DNA of 7,775 nt from Olsenella sp. (GTDB taxonomy: Bacteria; Actinomycetota; Coriobacteriia; Coriobacteriales; Atopobiaceae), in contig SUUD01000091.1 of NCBI GenBank assembly GCA_015062715.1, forward strand, positions 1 through 7,775, read 5' to 3'. The notes below the pieces were generated by a model. That model saw nothing but the letters and a program-made list of their open reading frames with translations. It searched no databases and was not told the DNA's origin. The translations under genes were made by a program, and so were the position numbers. This document shows, piece by piece, positions 1 through 4,845 of this stretch (positions are counted from its first letter, which is position 1; every line of letters begins with the position of its first letter).

Positions 1-1
1 C

Positions 2-196
2 GACCTGGTCGCCTGGGTCATGGCCGACCAGGGCACGGTAAACGTGGTCGTCGACGACGGCGCGGCGCTCGTGGCCGTGCAGTCGCAGGTCACCGGCATG
101 GCGCTCTATGGCCCCTCGCCCGAGCTGCTCGACCTCGTTCGCGCACTTGCCGGCGCCTCTGGCCTGTTTGTTTGGGACGCAAGCACGGGCTCGTGA
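2..196 (+). CDS. C-terminal fragment of an unrecognised protein (5' end outside window)
   Basis: An open frame enters from the left edge and stops at TGA 194-196, giving the last 64 residues of a protein that ends DASTGS. Codons are strongly G/C-ending, like the genes around it, which supports real coding. The piece has alternating hydrophobic stretches (NVVVDDGAALVAVQ and LLDLVRALAGASGLFVW) consistent with a small alpha/beta domain, with no transmembrane segment and no motif I can name. The lipoprotein gene starts 62 bp downstream on the same strand, so the two could share a transcript. I do not recognise the family and assign no function. Confidence 0.55.
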   Translation, partial: DLVAWVMADQGTVNVVVDDGAALVAVQSQVTGMALYGPSPELLDLVRALAGASGLFVWDASTGS

Positions 197-258
197 GTAT
201 AAGGGCACGAGATGGGTACCATTCGCTCTGTCTGCAAGCTCCATGAAAGGGGAGAGAG

Positions 259-717
259 ATGAACAAGATCGCAAAGACCCTCGTCGGCGCCGTGGCCGGC
301 CTTGCCCTGGCTCTTGGCCTCGCTGCCTGCACCTCGTCGGAGTCGACGCTCGCGCTCGAGATCAACGACGAGACCGGCGCTCTCATGATCGCCGCCGACA
401 ACGCCGACGGCGAGGTCACCAGCGCTATCGAGCTCGGCGAGGGCGACATCCTGCAGCTGAGCCCGTTCTTTGACAAGGGCTCCGCAACGGTCAAGCTCAA
501 CGACGAGTCCGGCAACACCGTCTTCGAGGAGACGGTCGACGGCAAGGTCCTCTCGACCTATGAGGTCGAGCCCGGCACCTACGAGGTCGTCGTCACCGCC
601 AACGACGGCACCACGGGCACCATGACCATCTATGCCGCCAGTGCCGACGAGCTGGCCGCGATGGACGCGTCGCTCGACGAGGCCGTGGCCGAGGCCGAGA
701 CCGACACCGCCGAATAG
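259..717 (+). CDS. Small secreted lipoprotein of unknown function
   Basis: This is a 152-residue protein with a textbook lipoprotein signal. There is a Lys near the N-terminus (MNKIAK), a hydrophobic core at residues 7-20, and the lipobox LAAC ending at Cys24, so the mature protein should be lipid-anchored on the outer face of the membrane. The mature part is very acidic. Residues around 95-125 (VEPGTYEVVVTANDGTTGTM) look like the strands and turns of a small beta-sandwich. The C-terminal roughly 25 residues are Ala/Glu/Asp-rich and probably helical or disordered. I recognise no enzymatic or binding motif. The start is supported by a GGGGAGAG Shine-Dalgarno at 249-256 just before the ATG. The gene is followed closely by its own terminator, so it is monocistronic or the last gene of its unit. 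Being a lipoprotein is well supported; the function is unknown. Confidence 0.85.
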   Translation: MNKIAKTLVGAVAGLALALGLAACTSSESTLALEINDETGALMIAADNADGEVTSAIELGEGDILQLSPFFDKGSATVKLNDESGNTVFEETVDGKVLSTYEVEPGTYEVVVTANDGTTGTMTIYAASADELAAMDASLDEAVAEAETDTAE

Positions 718-742
718 CCGAACCAGACATACGGCACGGCCG

Positions 743-778
743 AGGCCCGTCCCCTTGGGGGCGGGCCTTCGCTTTCTT
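743..778 (+). terminator. Intrinsic terminator after the lipoprotein gene
   Basis: A strong hairpin lies 25 bp after the stop codon. Arms 743-753 and 758-768 pair (AGGCCCGTCCC with GGGCGGGCCT plus one G·T wobble), closing a tight CTTG-type loop. A T-rich tract (TTCGCTTTCTTGT) follows. It should end lipoprotein transcription just before the promoter of the next operon. Confidence 0.8.
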
Positions 779-805
779 GTCTTCCTCCCTGATTTGCGTT
801 ATAAC
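777..805 (+). promoter_or_regulatory. Probable sigma-70-type promoter of the TAC-like operon
   Basis: A -35-like TTGTCT (777-782) and a -10-like TATAAC (800-805) are separated by exactly 17 bp. Transcription would start near 812, leaving a leader of only about 12 nt before the ATG at 824. The -10 box is the centre of the 44-bp palindrome, so a protein bound to the palindrome would block RNA polymerase. The promoter is inferred from consensus only. Confidence 0.55.
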
Positions 806-823
806 GCAAATCAGGGAGGAAGA
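780..823. promoter_or_regulatory. 44-bp perfect palindrome: likely operator of the XRE/SecB-like operon
   Basis: Positions 780-823 read identically on both strands, with 22-bp arms and no loop, centred between 801 and 802 on GTTATAAC. The right arm contains the GGGAGG Shine-Dalgarno (814-819) of the first ORF and the centre is the -10 box. Type II antitoxins with an XRE domain usually bind palindromes in their own promoters, so autoregulation by the HTH protein encoded just downstream is the natural reading. In any RNA reading through from upstream, the same sequence would form a long hairpin that buries the ribosome binding site. The palindrome is certain; its role is inferred. Confidence 0.8.
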
Positions 824-1000
824 ATGGGCGCACGTAGGCTCGAGATCGTCGCGGTTGCCCTTGGCGATGGGCTCGAGATGCTTGTGCTCAAGGCGGCTGG
901 AAGGCAGTCCTTTATCGAGGAGCTCGCCCGGTATGCGAGGGAGCTCATGGAAAAGGGTGTGGAAGGAGACGATGAGCTTGACGGGCACGAAGGGACATGA
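824..1000 (+). CDS. 58-residue protein of unknown function, first ORF of the TAC-like operon
   Basis: This is a short ORF starting at ATG 824 with GGGAGG four bases upstream, and ending at TGA 998-1000. It overlaps the next gene by 29 nt. The sequence starts MGARRLEIVAVALGDGLEML and continues with a probable amphipathic helix (FIEELARYARELMEKGVEG) and an acidic end. In TAC operons the first gene is normally the toxin, so position suggests a toxin or the remnant of one. However, 58 residues is short compared with HigB-type toxins (roughly 90-125 aa) and I see no RelE/HigB, HicA or MqsR signature. It could be a novel small toxin, a decayed one, a co-regulator, or only a translated leader coupled to the next gene. 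Placement and ribosome binding site support expression; the function is unknown. Confidence 0.55.
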   Translation: MGARRLEIVAVALGDGLEMLVLKAAGRQSFIEELARYARELMEKGVEGDDELDGHEGT

Positions 1001-1460
1001 CCTCAGGTGGCTCCTTGACCAGGAGCTCACGACAGAGGATTTGGAATGGGAGCATCGCCTCGACATCTCGGCCTCCGTATATCGGCGGATGGACGAGCTC
1101 GGCATAAACAAGACCGAGTTGGCCAGACGTCTTGGCGTGGCGAACAGTCAGGTCTCCCGGATTCTTTCCGGCGAGCGAAACATGACGCTTAGAACCATCG
1201 CAGCCCTTGAGATGGCCCTGGACTTCAGGCTTGACGGTGGCTTCAGGTATTACGAGCGCGGGCGGGCCTCGGCCTGCGTGGTCCTGGCGGAGTGCCACCA
1301 GGTTGGCGATGGGGACGGTGCGTCCCACGTGGAATGGACATGGGAGGTGCCGGGCAGGGAGACCATGCCTGGATACCTGACGGACGAAGACCTGGGCAGC
1401 GTTCCGGTTAGCCCCTCGTCCAATCTGGACGACTGTCTATTGGTGGGTGGTGTCGCATGA
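972..1460 (+). CDS. XRE-family helix-turn-helix protein with long C-terminal tail (HigA-like antitoxin candidate)
   Basis: This is a 162-residue protein. ATG 972 is chosen because AAGGAG lies five bases upstream and the frame further upstream overlaps the previous ORF. Residues about 36-87 form a classic XRE/HTH domain (MDELGINKTELARRLGVANSQVSRILSGERNMTLRTIAAL, given here across residues 40-79), with the usual LARRLG turn and VSRILSG recognition helix. The N-terminal 35 residues are probably helical. After the HTH comes a roughly 75-residue tail rich in aromatic and acidic residues (FRYYERG, VEWTWEV). Antitoxins of TAC systems carry a comparable C-terminal 'chaperone addiction' extension that the SecB-like partner binds, so this tail is a candidate for that role. 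The stop overlaps the next start in ATGA (1457-1460), implying translational coupling. It is likely an autorepressor acting on the palindrome at 780-823. AGA, AGG and ATA codons set it apart from neighbouring genes. Confidence 0.8.
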   Translation: MSLTGTKGHDLRWLLDQELTTEDLEWEHRLDISASVYRRMDELGINKTELARRLGVANSQVSRILSGERNMTLRTIAALEMALDFRLDGGFRYYERGRASACVVLAECHQVGDGDGASHVEWTWEVPGRETMPGYLTDEDLGSVPVSPSSNLDDCLLVGGVA

Positions 1461-1906
1461 GCAAGGCGTTCTTCTCTCCCGTAAAGATGCATGCGGTCAC
1501 GGTGCATGCCATTTCGCTCTCGGTCGAGAGGTGGCCCCCTGAGGGCTCTCCGTCGCTTTCCATCGAGGTGAACCACTCGGTCGAGGAACAGGCTCCCGCA
1601 CTTGAGAGGGACTCATATGTGGCGACCGTGCGCCTGGAAGTCACCTTCTCGGTTGGCGACAGGGGAGTGGGCTCCAGAAGTGCGAATGGGTCCATTGTGC
1701 TGGGCGGAAACATCTCGGTGCCAAAGAGCCTGTCTGCTGACGAGGCTAGCCGGGCCATCGAACTCAACGGAGTGGCGTTGCTGTACTCATATGCCCGTGC
1801 CAAGATTGCGGACTTGTCTGCACTGTCGCCGATGGGCCGGTTCGACCTCCCCACCATCGATCCAAAGGAATACATACGGCAGGCTCATGCCGACGAACAC
1901 GAATGA
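1457..1906 (+). CDS. SecB-like chaperone (TAC-type)
   Basis: This is a 149-residue protein translated from an ATG overlapping the stop of the HTH gene. The pattern matches the SecB fold. Four beta strands are predicted (about residues 13-24, 33-43, 53-67 and 78-89), and the last includes GSIVLGGNISVP, where SecB has its FEAEIxGxF-like strand. A helix follows with a LLYSYARAKIADL motif (108-120), which corresponds to LYPYAREXIXXLT of SecB, then LPTIDP (131-136) at the place of the SecB LPPINF segment. Canonical SecB belongs to Proteobacteria. SecB-like proteins in Actinobacteria are known mainly from TAC systems such as Mycobacterium tuberculosis Rv1957, which protects the HigA1 antitoxin and controls the HigB1 toxin. 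The gene sits directly after an HTH protein, as there. The assignment rests on motif and fold pattern rather than a database match, so moderate certainty is appropriate. Chaperoning the upstream HTH protein is the likely role. Confidence 0.62.
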   Translation: MSKAFFSPVKMHAVTVHAISLSVERWPPEGSPSLSIEVNHSVEEQAPALERDSYVATVRLEVTFSVGDRGVGSRSANGSIVLGGNISVPKSLSADEASRAIELNGVALLYSYARAKIADLSALSPMGRFDLPTIDPKEYIRQAHADEHE

Positions 1907-1929
1907 AGCCGAGGCTTTGGCCTCCTTGC

Positions 1930-1963
1930 GGCCCGCTCCGGCGACTCGGGGTGGGCCTTTTCT
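1930..1963 (+). terminator. Intrinsic terminator of the TAC-like operon
   Basis: Arms 1930-1940 and 1947-1957 (GGCCCGCTCCG against CGGGGTGGGCC, two wobble pairs) enclose a six-base loop and are followed by TTTTCT. It lies 23 bp after the SecB-like stop codon and separates this operon from the MarR promoter. Confidence 0.8.
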
Positions 1964-1982
1964 ATGACGGAATCGATTCCCC

Positions 1983-2011
1983 TTGACATTTAACAGGTAC
2001 CGTTAGAAAAT
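1983..2011 (+). promoter_or_regulatory. Promoter of the MarR-type gene
   Basis: A perfect -35 TTGACA at 1983-1988 is followed 17 bp later by a -10-like GAAAAT at 2006-2011. The spacer and the -10 box lie inside the inverted repeat that starts at 1989. This is the expected layout for a repressor that shuts off its own promoter. The -35 is convincing; the -10 is only a fair match. Confidence 0.6.
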
Positions 2012-2030
2012 GCTAACGGTACCTGTTAAA
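1989..2030. promoter_or_regulatory. Inverted-repeat operator of the MarR-type regulator
   Basis: Two perfect 18-bp arms (TTTAACAGGTACCGTTAG at 1989-2006 and its reverse complement at 2013-2030) flank a six-base spacer. Each arm also contains its own smaller dyad, TAAC-N7-GTTA (1991-2005 and 2014-2028), about 23 bp centre to centre, or roughly two helical turns. This looks like a pair of MarR-dimer sites on one face of the DNA. It lies 20 bp before the MarR start codon, so autorepression is the likely function. Confidence 0.8.
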
Positions 2031-2049
2031 GTTTGTTGCGAGGAGAGGC

Positions 2050-2685
2050 ATGAATCAGGTTTCCACAGACGCAAAGACCGATGTATTCGACAAGTTCGTG
2101 CACGTCATGCGCATGATGCGCTTCCTGCGCCACCATCCCAAGGGCGGGCGCGGCCCGGCCCTCGACCCCACGCGCGGGCAGGGGCGTGTGATCGCGCTGC
2201 TCAAGATCCACGACGGCCTGGCCACGCGCGACATCGCCAACGTGTGCGGCATCCGCGTCTCGTCGCTCAACGAGACGCTTGCCCGCATGGAGCGCGAGGG
2301 CTTGGTCGAGCGGCGTGCCTCGGAGGAGGACGGCCGCGTGATGCAGGTGTTCCTCACGCAGGCCGGTGCGGCGATGGAGCCCTCGGACGGCCGCATGCCC
2401 GGCCGCGTGTTCGCGGACTTCTCTGACGAGGAGCTCGGGCAGCTGGGCGGCTACCTTGACCGCATGGCGCAGGCCCTCGAGGCCGAGCTGGGCGAGGACG
2501 GCCGCCAGATGATGGAGGAGAGCCGTCGCAGGCGCCATGAGCTGGGCTTTGATGGTGCGCCCTTTGGTCCGGAGTATGCCGAGCGCCACGGCCGGGGGCC
2601 TGGCCACGGCTGCGGCCATGGCCCCGGGCATGGGTCGCATGGCCACTGCGGCCACAGGTCCCACGGTGATGGCGAGGATTGGTAG
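2050..2685 (+). CDS. MarR-family transcriptional regulator with His/Gly-rich C-terminal tail
   Basis: This is a 211-residue winged-helix regulator, starting at ATG 2050 with AGGAG at 2041-2045. The N-terminal helix (about 11-29) should help dimerise. The DNA-binding part spans about residues 42-106: GQGRVIALLKIHDGLATRDIA, then the recognition helix IRVSSLNETLARMEREGLVERR, and the wing EEDGRVMQVFLT, the standard MarR DxR-type hairpin. Residues about 123-160 form the C-terminal dimer helices. The last 34 residues (178-211) are a Gly/His tail with eight His and two Cys, which could bind a transition metal or simply be a low-complexity extension. MarR proteins of this type often stand next to drug-export ABC transporters, but no transporter follows here and the gene is alone. 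It probably represses itself through the repeat at 1989-2030. The inducing ligand is unknown. The family call is firm; metal sensing is speculation. Confidence 0.88.
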   Translation: MNQVSTDAKTDVFDKFVHVMRMMRFLRHHPKGGRGPALDPTRGQGRVIALLKIHDGLATRDIANVCGIRVSSLNETLARMEREGLVERRASEEDGRVMQVFLTQAGAAMEPSDGRMPGRVFADFSDEELGQLGGYLDRMAQALEAELGEDGRQMMEESRRRRHELGFDGAPFGPEYAERHGRGPGHGCGHGPGHGSHGHCGHRSHGDGEDW

Positions 2686-2697
2686 GTCCACATGCCC

Positions 2698-2733
2698 CAT
2701 ACCCCGGTTCAAAAACTCATACCTCGGGTCAAA
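2698..2733. repeat. Two imperfect 20-bp tandem units after the MarR gene
   Basis: CATACCCCGGTTCAAAAACT (2698-2717) is followed directly by a second unit at 2718-2737 starting CATACCTCGGGTCAAA. The first 16 positions agree except for two. The same CATACCTCG core returns at 2791-2799 inside the long inverted repeat. There is no coding sequence here. The origin is unknown; it may belong to the same intergenic element as the inverted repeat. Confidence 0.5.
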
Positions 2734-2735
2734 TC

Positions 2736-2820
2736 GCCGTTTTTGGCCATTCTTAGGTCAGGTGTGTGCTCGCCAGACGCGAACCGAGCACATACCTCGA
2801 CCAAGAATGGCAAAAAAGGC
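2736..2820. repeat. Long imperfect inverted repeat in the MarR-SDR intergenic region
   Basis: Left arm 2736-2772 and right arm 2785-2820 are reverse complements over about 33 of 37 positions, with a few single-base bulges and mismatches and a 12-base loop. Both arms contain a homopolymer run next to GCCATTCTT (or its complement). The transcript on either strand would have the A-run, not a U-run, at its 3' side, so it is not an ordinary intrinsic terminator. It fits a small non-autonomous intergenic element or a structured RNA. The 2686-2884 stretch contains no credible gene. Confidence 0.65.
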
Positions 2821-2880
2821 ACGTTTAGGAAGACCTGTGAACGACTGGTTCACTAAGAGCGGCAGGTTGTCTAGCGCCAA

Positions 2881-2916
2881 ACGAAGGGGCCCCGACGCGG
2901 ATGCGCCGGGGCCCCT
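2881..2916 (-). terminator. Intrinsic terminator of the first SDR gene (minus strand)
   Basis: Perfect 10-bp arms (AGGGGCCCCG 2885-2894 and CGGGGCCCCT 2907-2916), with a further CGC/GCG pairing inside, form a very stable hairpin 22 bp past the stop of the minus-strand SDR. On that strand it runs into a short T-rich stretch (TTCGTTT). On the plus strand no T-run follows, so it serves the SDR rather than the MarR gene. Confidence 0.7.
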
Positions 2917-2938
2917 GCGTACGCGCAAAAGCGACTGA

Positions 2939-3715
2939 CTACATGCAGGTGTAGCCGCCGTCGACCGGCAGCTGGACGCCGGTGACGTAGCTGGAGGCGG
3001 GGGAGGCCAGGAAGATGGCGGCGGTGTCGAGCTCGCCCTCGTTGCCGTAGCGCTCCTCGGGGATCATGGTGCGGGCGTTGGCCTGGAAGAAGTCGGAGTC
3101 GAGGGTCTCCTTGGTGAGCGGGGTGTAGAAGTAGCCCGGGCAGATGGAGTTGACGGTGATGCCGTACTTGCCCCACTCGGCGGCCAGCGCGCGGGTCAGG
3201 TTGACGACGCCGCCCTTGGCCGCGTGGTAGGGCGCGGAGCCGGCGACCTTGTTGCCCACCAGGCCGTACATGGAGGCGATGTTGATGATGCGGCCGTACT
3301 TGGCGGGAATCATGGCCTGCTTGGCGACGGCGCGGGCGACCTTGAAGGTGCCGAACAGGTCGATCTGCATCTCGCCGTTGAACTGGTCGTCGGTGATGTC
3401 CTCGGCGGGGGCGACGGCGCCGGTGCCGGCGTTGTTGATCAGCACGTCGATGCGGCCGAAGCGGTCCATGACCTGGGCCACGGCGTTGTCGACGACCTCG
3501 GTGTCGGTGATGTCGCAGCGGACGGCCATGGTCTCGACGCCAAACTCCTCGGCGATCTGCGCGGCGACCTCGTCGATCTGCTGCTGGCGGCGGGCGAAGA
3601 CGACGATGTTGCATCCCTGGCTGGCAAGCGCCTTGGCCATCTGCACGCCGAGGCCGCCCGAGGCTCCGGTGACGATGGCGACGCGTCCGGTGAGGTCGAA
3701 GTAGTTGCGGTCCAT
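2939..3715 (-). CDS. Short-chain dehydrogenase/reductase, gluconate 5-dehydrogenase-like
   Basis: This is a 258-residue classical SDR, a soluble NAD(P)-dependent oxidoreductase of the usual length. The start at 3715 (MDRNYFDLTGRVAIVTG) is preceded by TAGGAG. An in-frame extension up to 3871 is possible, but it lacks SDR character and a better ribosome site. The Rossmann motif is TGASGGLG (16-23). FARR (40-43), with no acidic residue after strand beta-2, suggests NADP(H). NNAG is at 94-97. The active-site residues are Ser148, Tyr163 and Lys167 (PYHAAK), and PGYF is at 193-196. The SMYGLVGN insert before Tyr and the AAEWGKYGITVN segment resemble gluconate 5-dehydrogenase-type sugar-acid SDRs. 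The usual fourth catalytic residue, Asn, appears to be Asp119 (MQIDLFGTF). The substrate cannot be read from sequence; a sugar acid, polyol or steroid is possible. It has its own terminator and shares an upstream block with the next SDR. Confidence 0.88.
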   Translation of the reverse strand: MDRNYFDLTGRVAIVTGASGGLGVQMAKALASQGCNIVVFARRQQQIDEVAAQIAEEFGVETMAVRCDITDTEVVDNAVAQVMDRFGRIDVLINNAGTGAVAPAEDITDDQFNGEMQIDLFGTFKVARAVAKQAMIPAKYGRIINIASMYGLVGNKVAGSAPYHAAKGGVVNLTRALAAEWGKYGITVNSICPGYFYTPLTKETLDSDFFQANARTMIPEERYGNEGELDTAAIFLASPASSYVTGVQLPVDGGYTCM

Positions 3716-3803
3716 GCCTTGTGCTCCTAACGGTCGTTGTTTGTTCGGGTGAATAAATGCTTGGACAGATTGTATGGGCAGGTGGCGCGTGACGTGGGTA
3801 TGG

Positions 3804-3833
3804 AAACATTTCCGGCGATGTTTTCGCCATTTG
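3804..3833 (-). promoter_or_regulatory. Conserved upstream block of the first SDR gene
   Basis: On the minus strand this region reads CAAATG, five bases, AACATCGC, then CGGAAATGTTT. A closely similar block lies at 4846-4878, at nearly the same distance (about 90-115 bp) before the second SDR. Within it are two small dyads, GGAAA-N2-TTTCC (3802-3813) and GGCGA-N5-TCGCC (3814-3828). It is probably a regulator-binding site common to both genes. A possible -10 (TACAAT on the minus strand, 3769-3774) lies downstream, without a good -35, which would fit an activator-dependent promoter. The remainder of 3716-3923 holds no gene; a TTGAC-N12-GTCAA dyad sits at 3864-3885. Confidence 0.5.
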
Positions 3834-3923
3834 GCAACTGCGACGAAATAGTTTGCGCACAAGTTGACCACGAATTAGTAGTCAATTGAATAGGGAAGGG
3901 GCGAGACGGGTGTCGGTCGGGGC

Positions 3924-3958
3924 AAAGAAAGGGACCCCGGCGCGAGGCCGAGGTCCCT
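3924..3958 (-). terminator. Intrinsic terminator of the second SDR gene (minus strand)
   Basis: Arms 3930-3941 and 3947-3958 pair over 12 bp with one U·G wobble on the minus-strand RNA. They enclose a five-base loop, followed on that strand by TTTCTTT. It lies 22 bp after the SDR stop and uncouples this gene from the SDR downstream. Confidence 0.85.
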
Positions 3959-3980
3959 GGCAAGGCTCTGTGGCGGCTGC

Positions 3981-4766
3981 CTAGTTGGCGGCGGCGACCT
4001 TGGAGTCGATGTGCATGCCCATGCCGGCGGTGTGGGCCGAGACGTCGGAGGCCAGGTAGACCACGGCGTCCGCAACCTCCTCGGGCTTGGCGTAGCGCTT
4101 GTCCATGGCGTAGGCGCCGGCCAGGGTGGCCATGGCCTCCTCGTGCGACATCTCGGGGAAGAAGTCCTTCTCGATGCGCAGCATCATGGGCGTGTCAACG
4201 GGGCCCGGGCAGATGTAGTTGACGTGAACGCCCACGGGGCCAAGCTCCATGGCGACGCACTTGGTGAGGCCGGCCACGGCGTACTTGGAGCTCACGTAGG
4301 CGCTGTTGCCGGCGGTGGGCTCGTAGGCGGCGCCGGAGGCGATGACCACGATGGCGCCGGACTGCTTCTCGATGAGGGTGGGGGCGGCGTACTTCATGGT
4401 GAGCATGACGGCGAAGGTGTTGAGCATGTAGACCTTCTCGAAGAGCTCGAGCGTCATGTCCTGGACCGGGTGGGCCTGGCCCTCGTAGCCGGCGTTGGGG
4501 ACGACGATGTCGAAGGAGCCAAAGTCGGTCTTGACGTCGGCGATGAACTTGGCGATGTCCTCTTCCTTGGTCATGTCGGCGACGTAGCCCTTGACCTGGC
4601 CCTCGGGGGCGCCGAGCTTGGCAATCAGGGCGTCGGCCTTCTCCCGGCTGGTCGAGGAGAACGCGACCTTGGCGCCCTCGCGCAGGAAGGCCTTGACGAT
4701 GGCGGTGCCGATGCCGCCGGTGCCGCCGGTGACGATTGCGACCTTGTCAGTGAGATGCAGATCCAT
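3981..4766 (-). CDS. Short-chain dehydrogenase/reductase of unknown substrate
   Basis: This is a 261-residue classical SDR. The start at 4766 (MDLHLTDKVAIVTGG) has GGAG six bases upstream; the open frame runs further up, but those residues are the shadow of non-coding DNA. The cofactor motif is TGGTGGIG (13-20). Ser and Arg after strand beta-2 (SSTSR, 37-41) favour NADP(H). The usual NNAG is PNAG (90-93). The full catalytic tetrad is visible as Asn116, Ser144, Tyr157 and Lys161 (YVSSK). PGPVDTPMM follows in the substrate-loop region, with a long lid (RIEKDFFPEMSHEEAMATL). The C-terminus (GMGMHIDSKVAAAN) is the usual SDR closing strand. It is only distantly similar to the other SDR here and is not a recent duplicate. 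Sugar, cyclic alcohol or steroid substrates are all possible; I cannot choose. It is transcribed alone, divergent from the SAM-binding protein gene. Confidence 0.87.
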   Translation of the reverse strand: MDLHLTDKVAIVTGGTGGIGTAIVKAFLREGAKVAFSSTSREKADALIAKLGAPEGQVKGYVADMTKEEDIAKFIADVKTDFGSFDIVVPNAGYEGQAHPVQDMTLELFEKVYMLNTFAVMLTMKYAAPTLIEKQSGAIVVIASGAAYEPTAGNSAYVSSKYAVAGLTKCVAMELGPVGVHVNYICPGPVDTPMMLRIEKDFFPEMSHEEAMATLAGAYAMDKRYAKPEEVADAVVYLASDVSAHTAGMGMHIDSKVAAAN

Positions 4767-4845
4767 GCCTAGCTCCAATCCGTGTGGGTTACGGGGACAG
4801 GAAGATGGTAGCACCTGCGACAGAGGCGTATCTATGAGTAAAGTG

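Noticed and set aside
2736..2820. Long inverted repeat as the MarR gene's intrinsic terminator
   Set aside because: The 3' side of the stem is an A-run and no U-tract follows on the plus strand.
2537..2938. Plus-strand ORF across the end of the MarR gene and the intergenic repeats
   Set aside because: Overlaps the MarR gene in another frame, then translates the repeat region and a terminator; no coding signal.
3224..3730. Plus-strand ORF rich in Gly, Asp, Val and Leu opposite the first SDR (and similar ORF 4011-4772 opposite the second)
   Set aside because: Low-complexity translations typical of the antisense of GC-rich genes; no ribosome site or motifs.
3716..3871. Upstream start of the first SDR giving a 310-residue protein
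   Set aside because: The extra 52 residues have no SDR character and cover the conserved upstream block; the SDR fold begins normally at MDRNYFDLTG with a TAGGAG ribosome site.
2939..4766. Assignment of either SDR as a bile-acid hydroxysteroid dehydrogenase
   Set aside because: Such enzymes are common in gut Coriobacteriia, but neither sequence resembles the 7-alpha, 7-beta or 12-alpha enzymes I can recall, and SDR substrates cannot be read from motifs.
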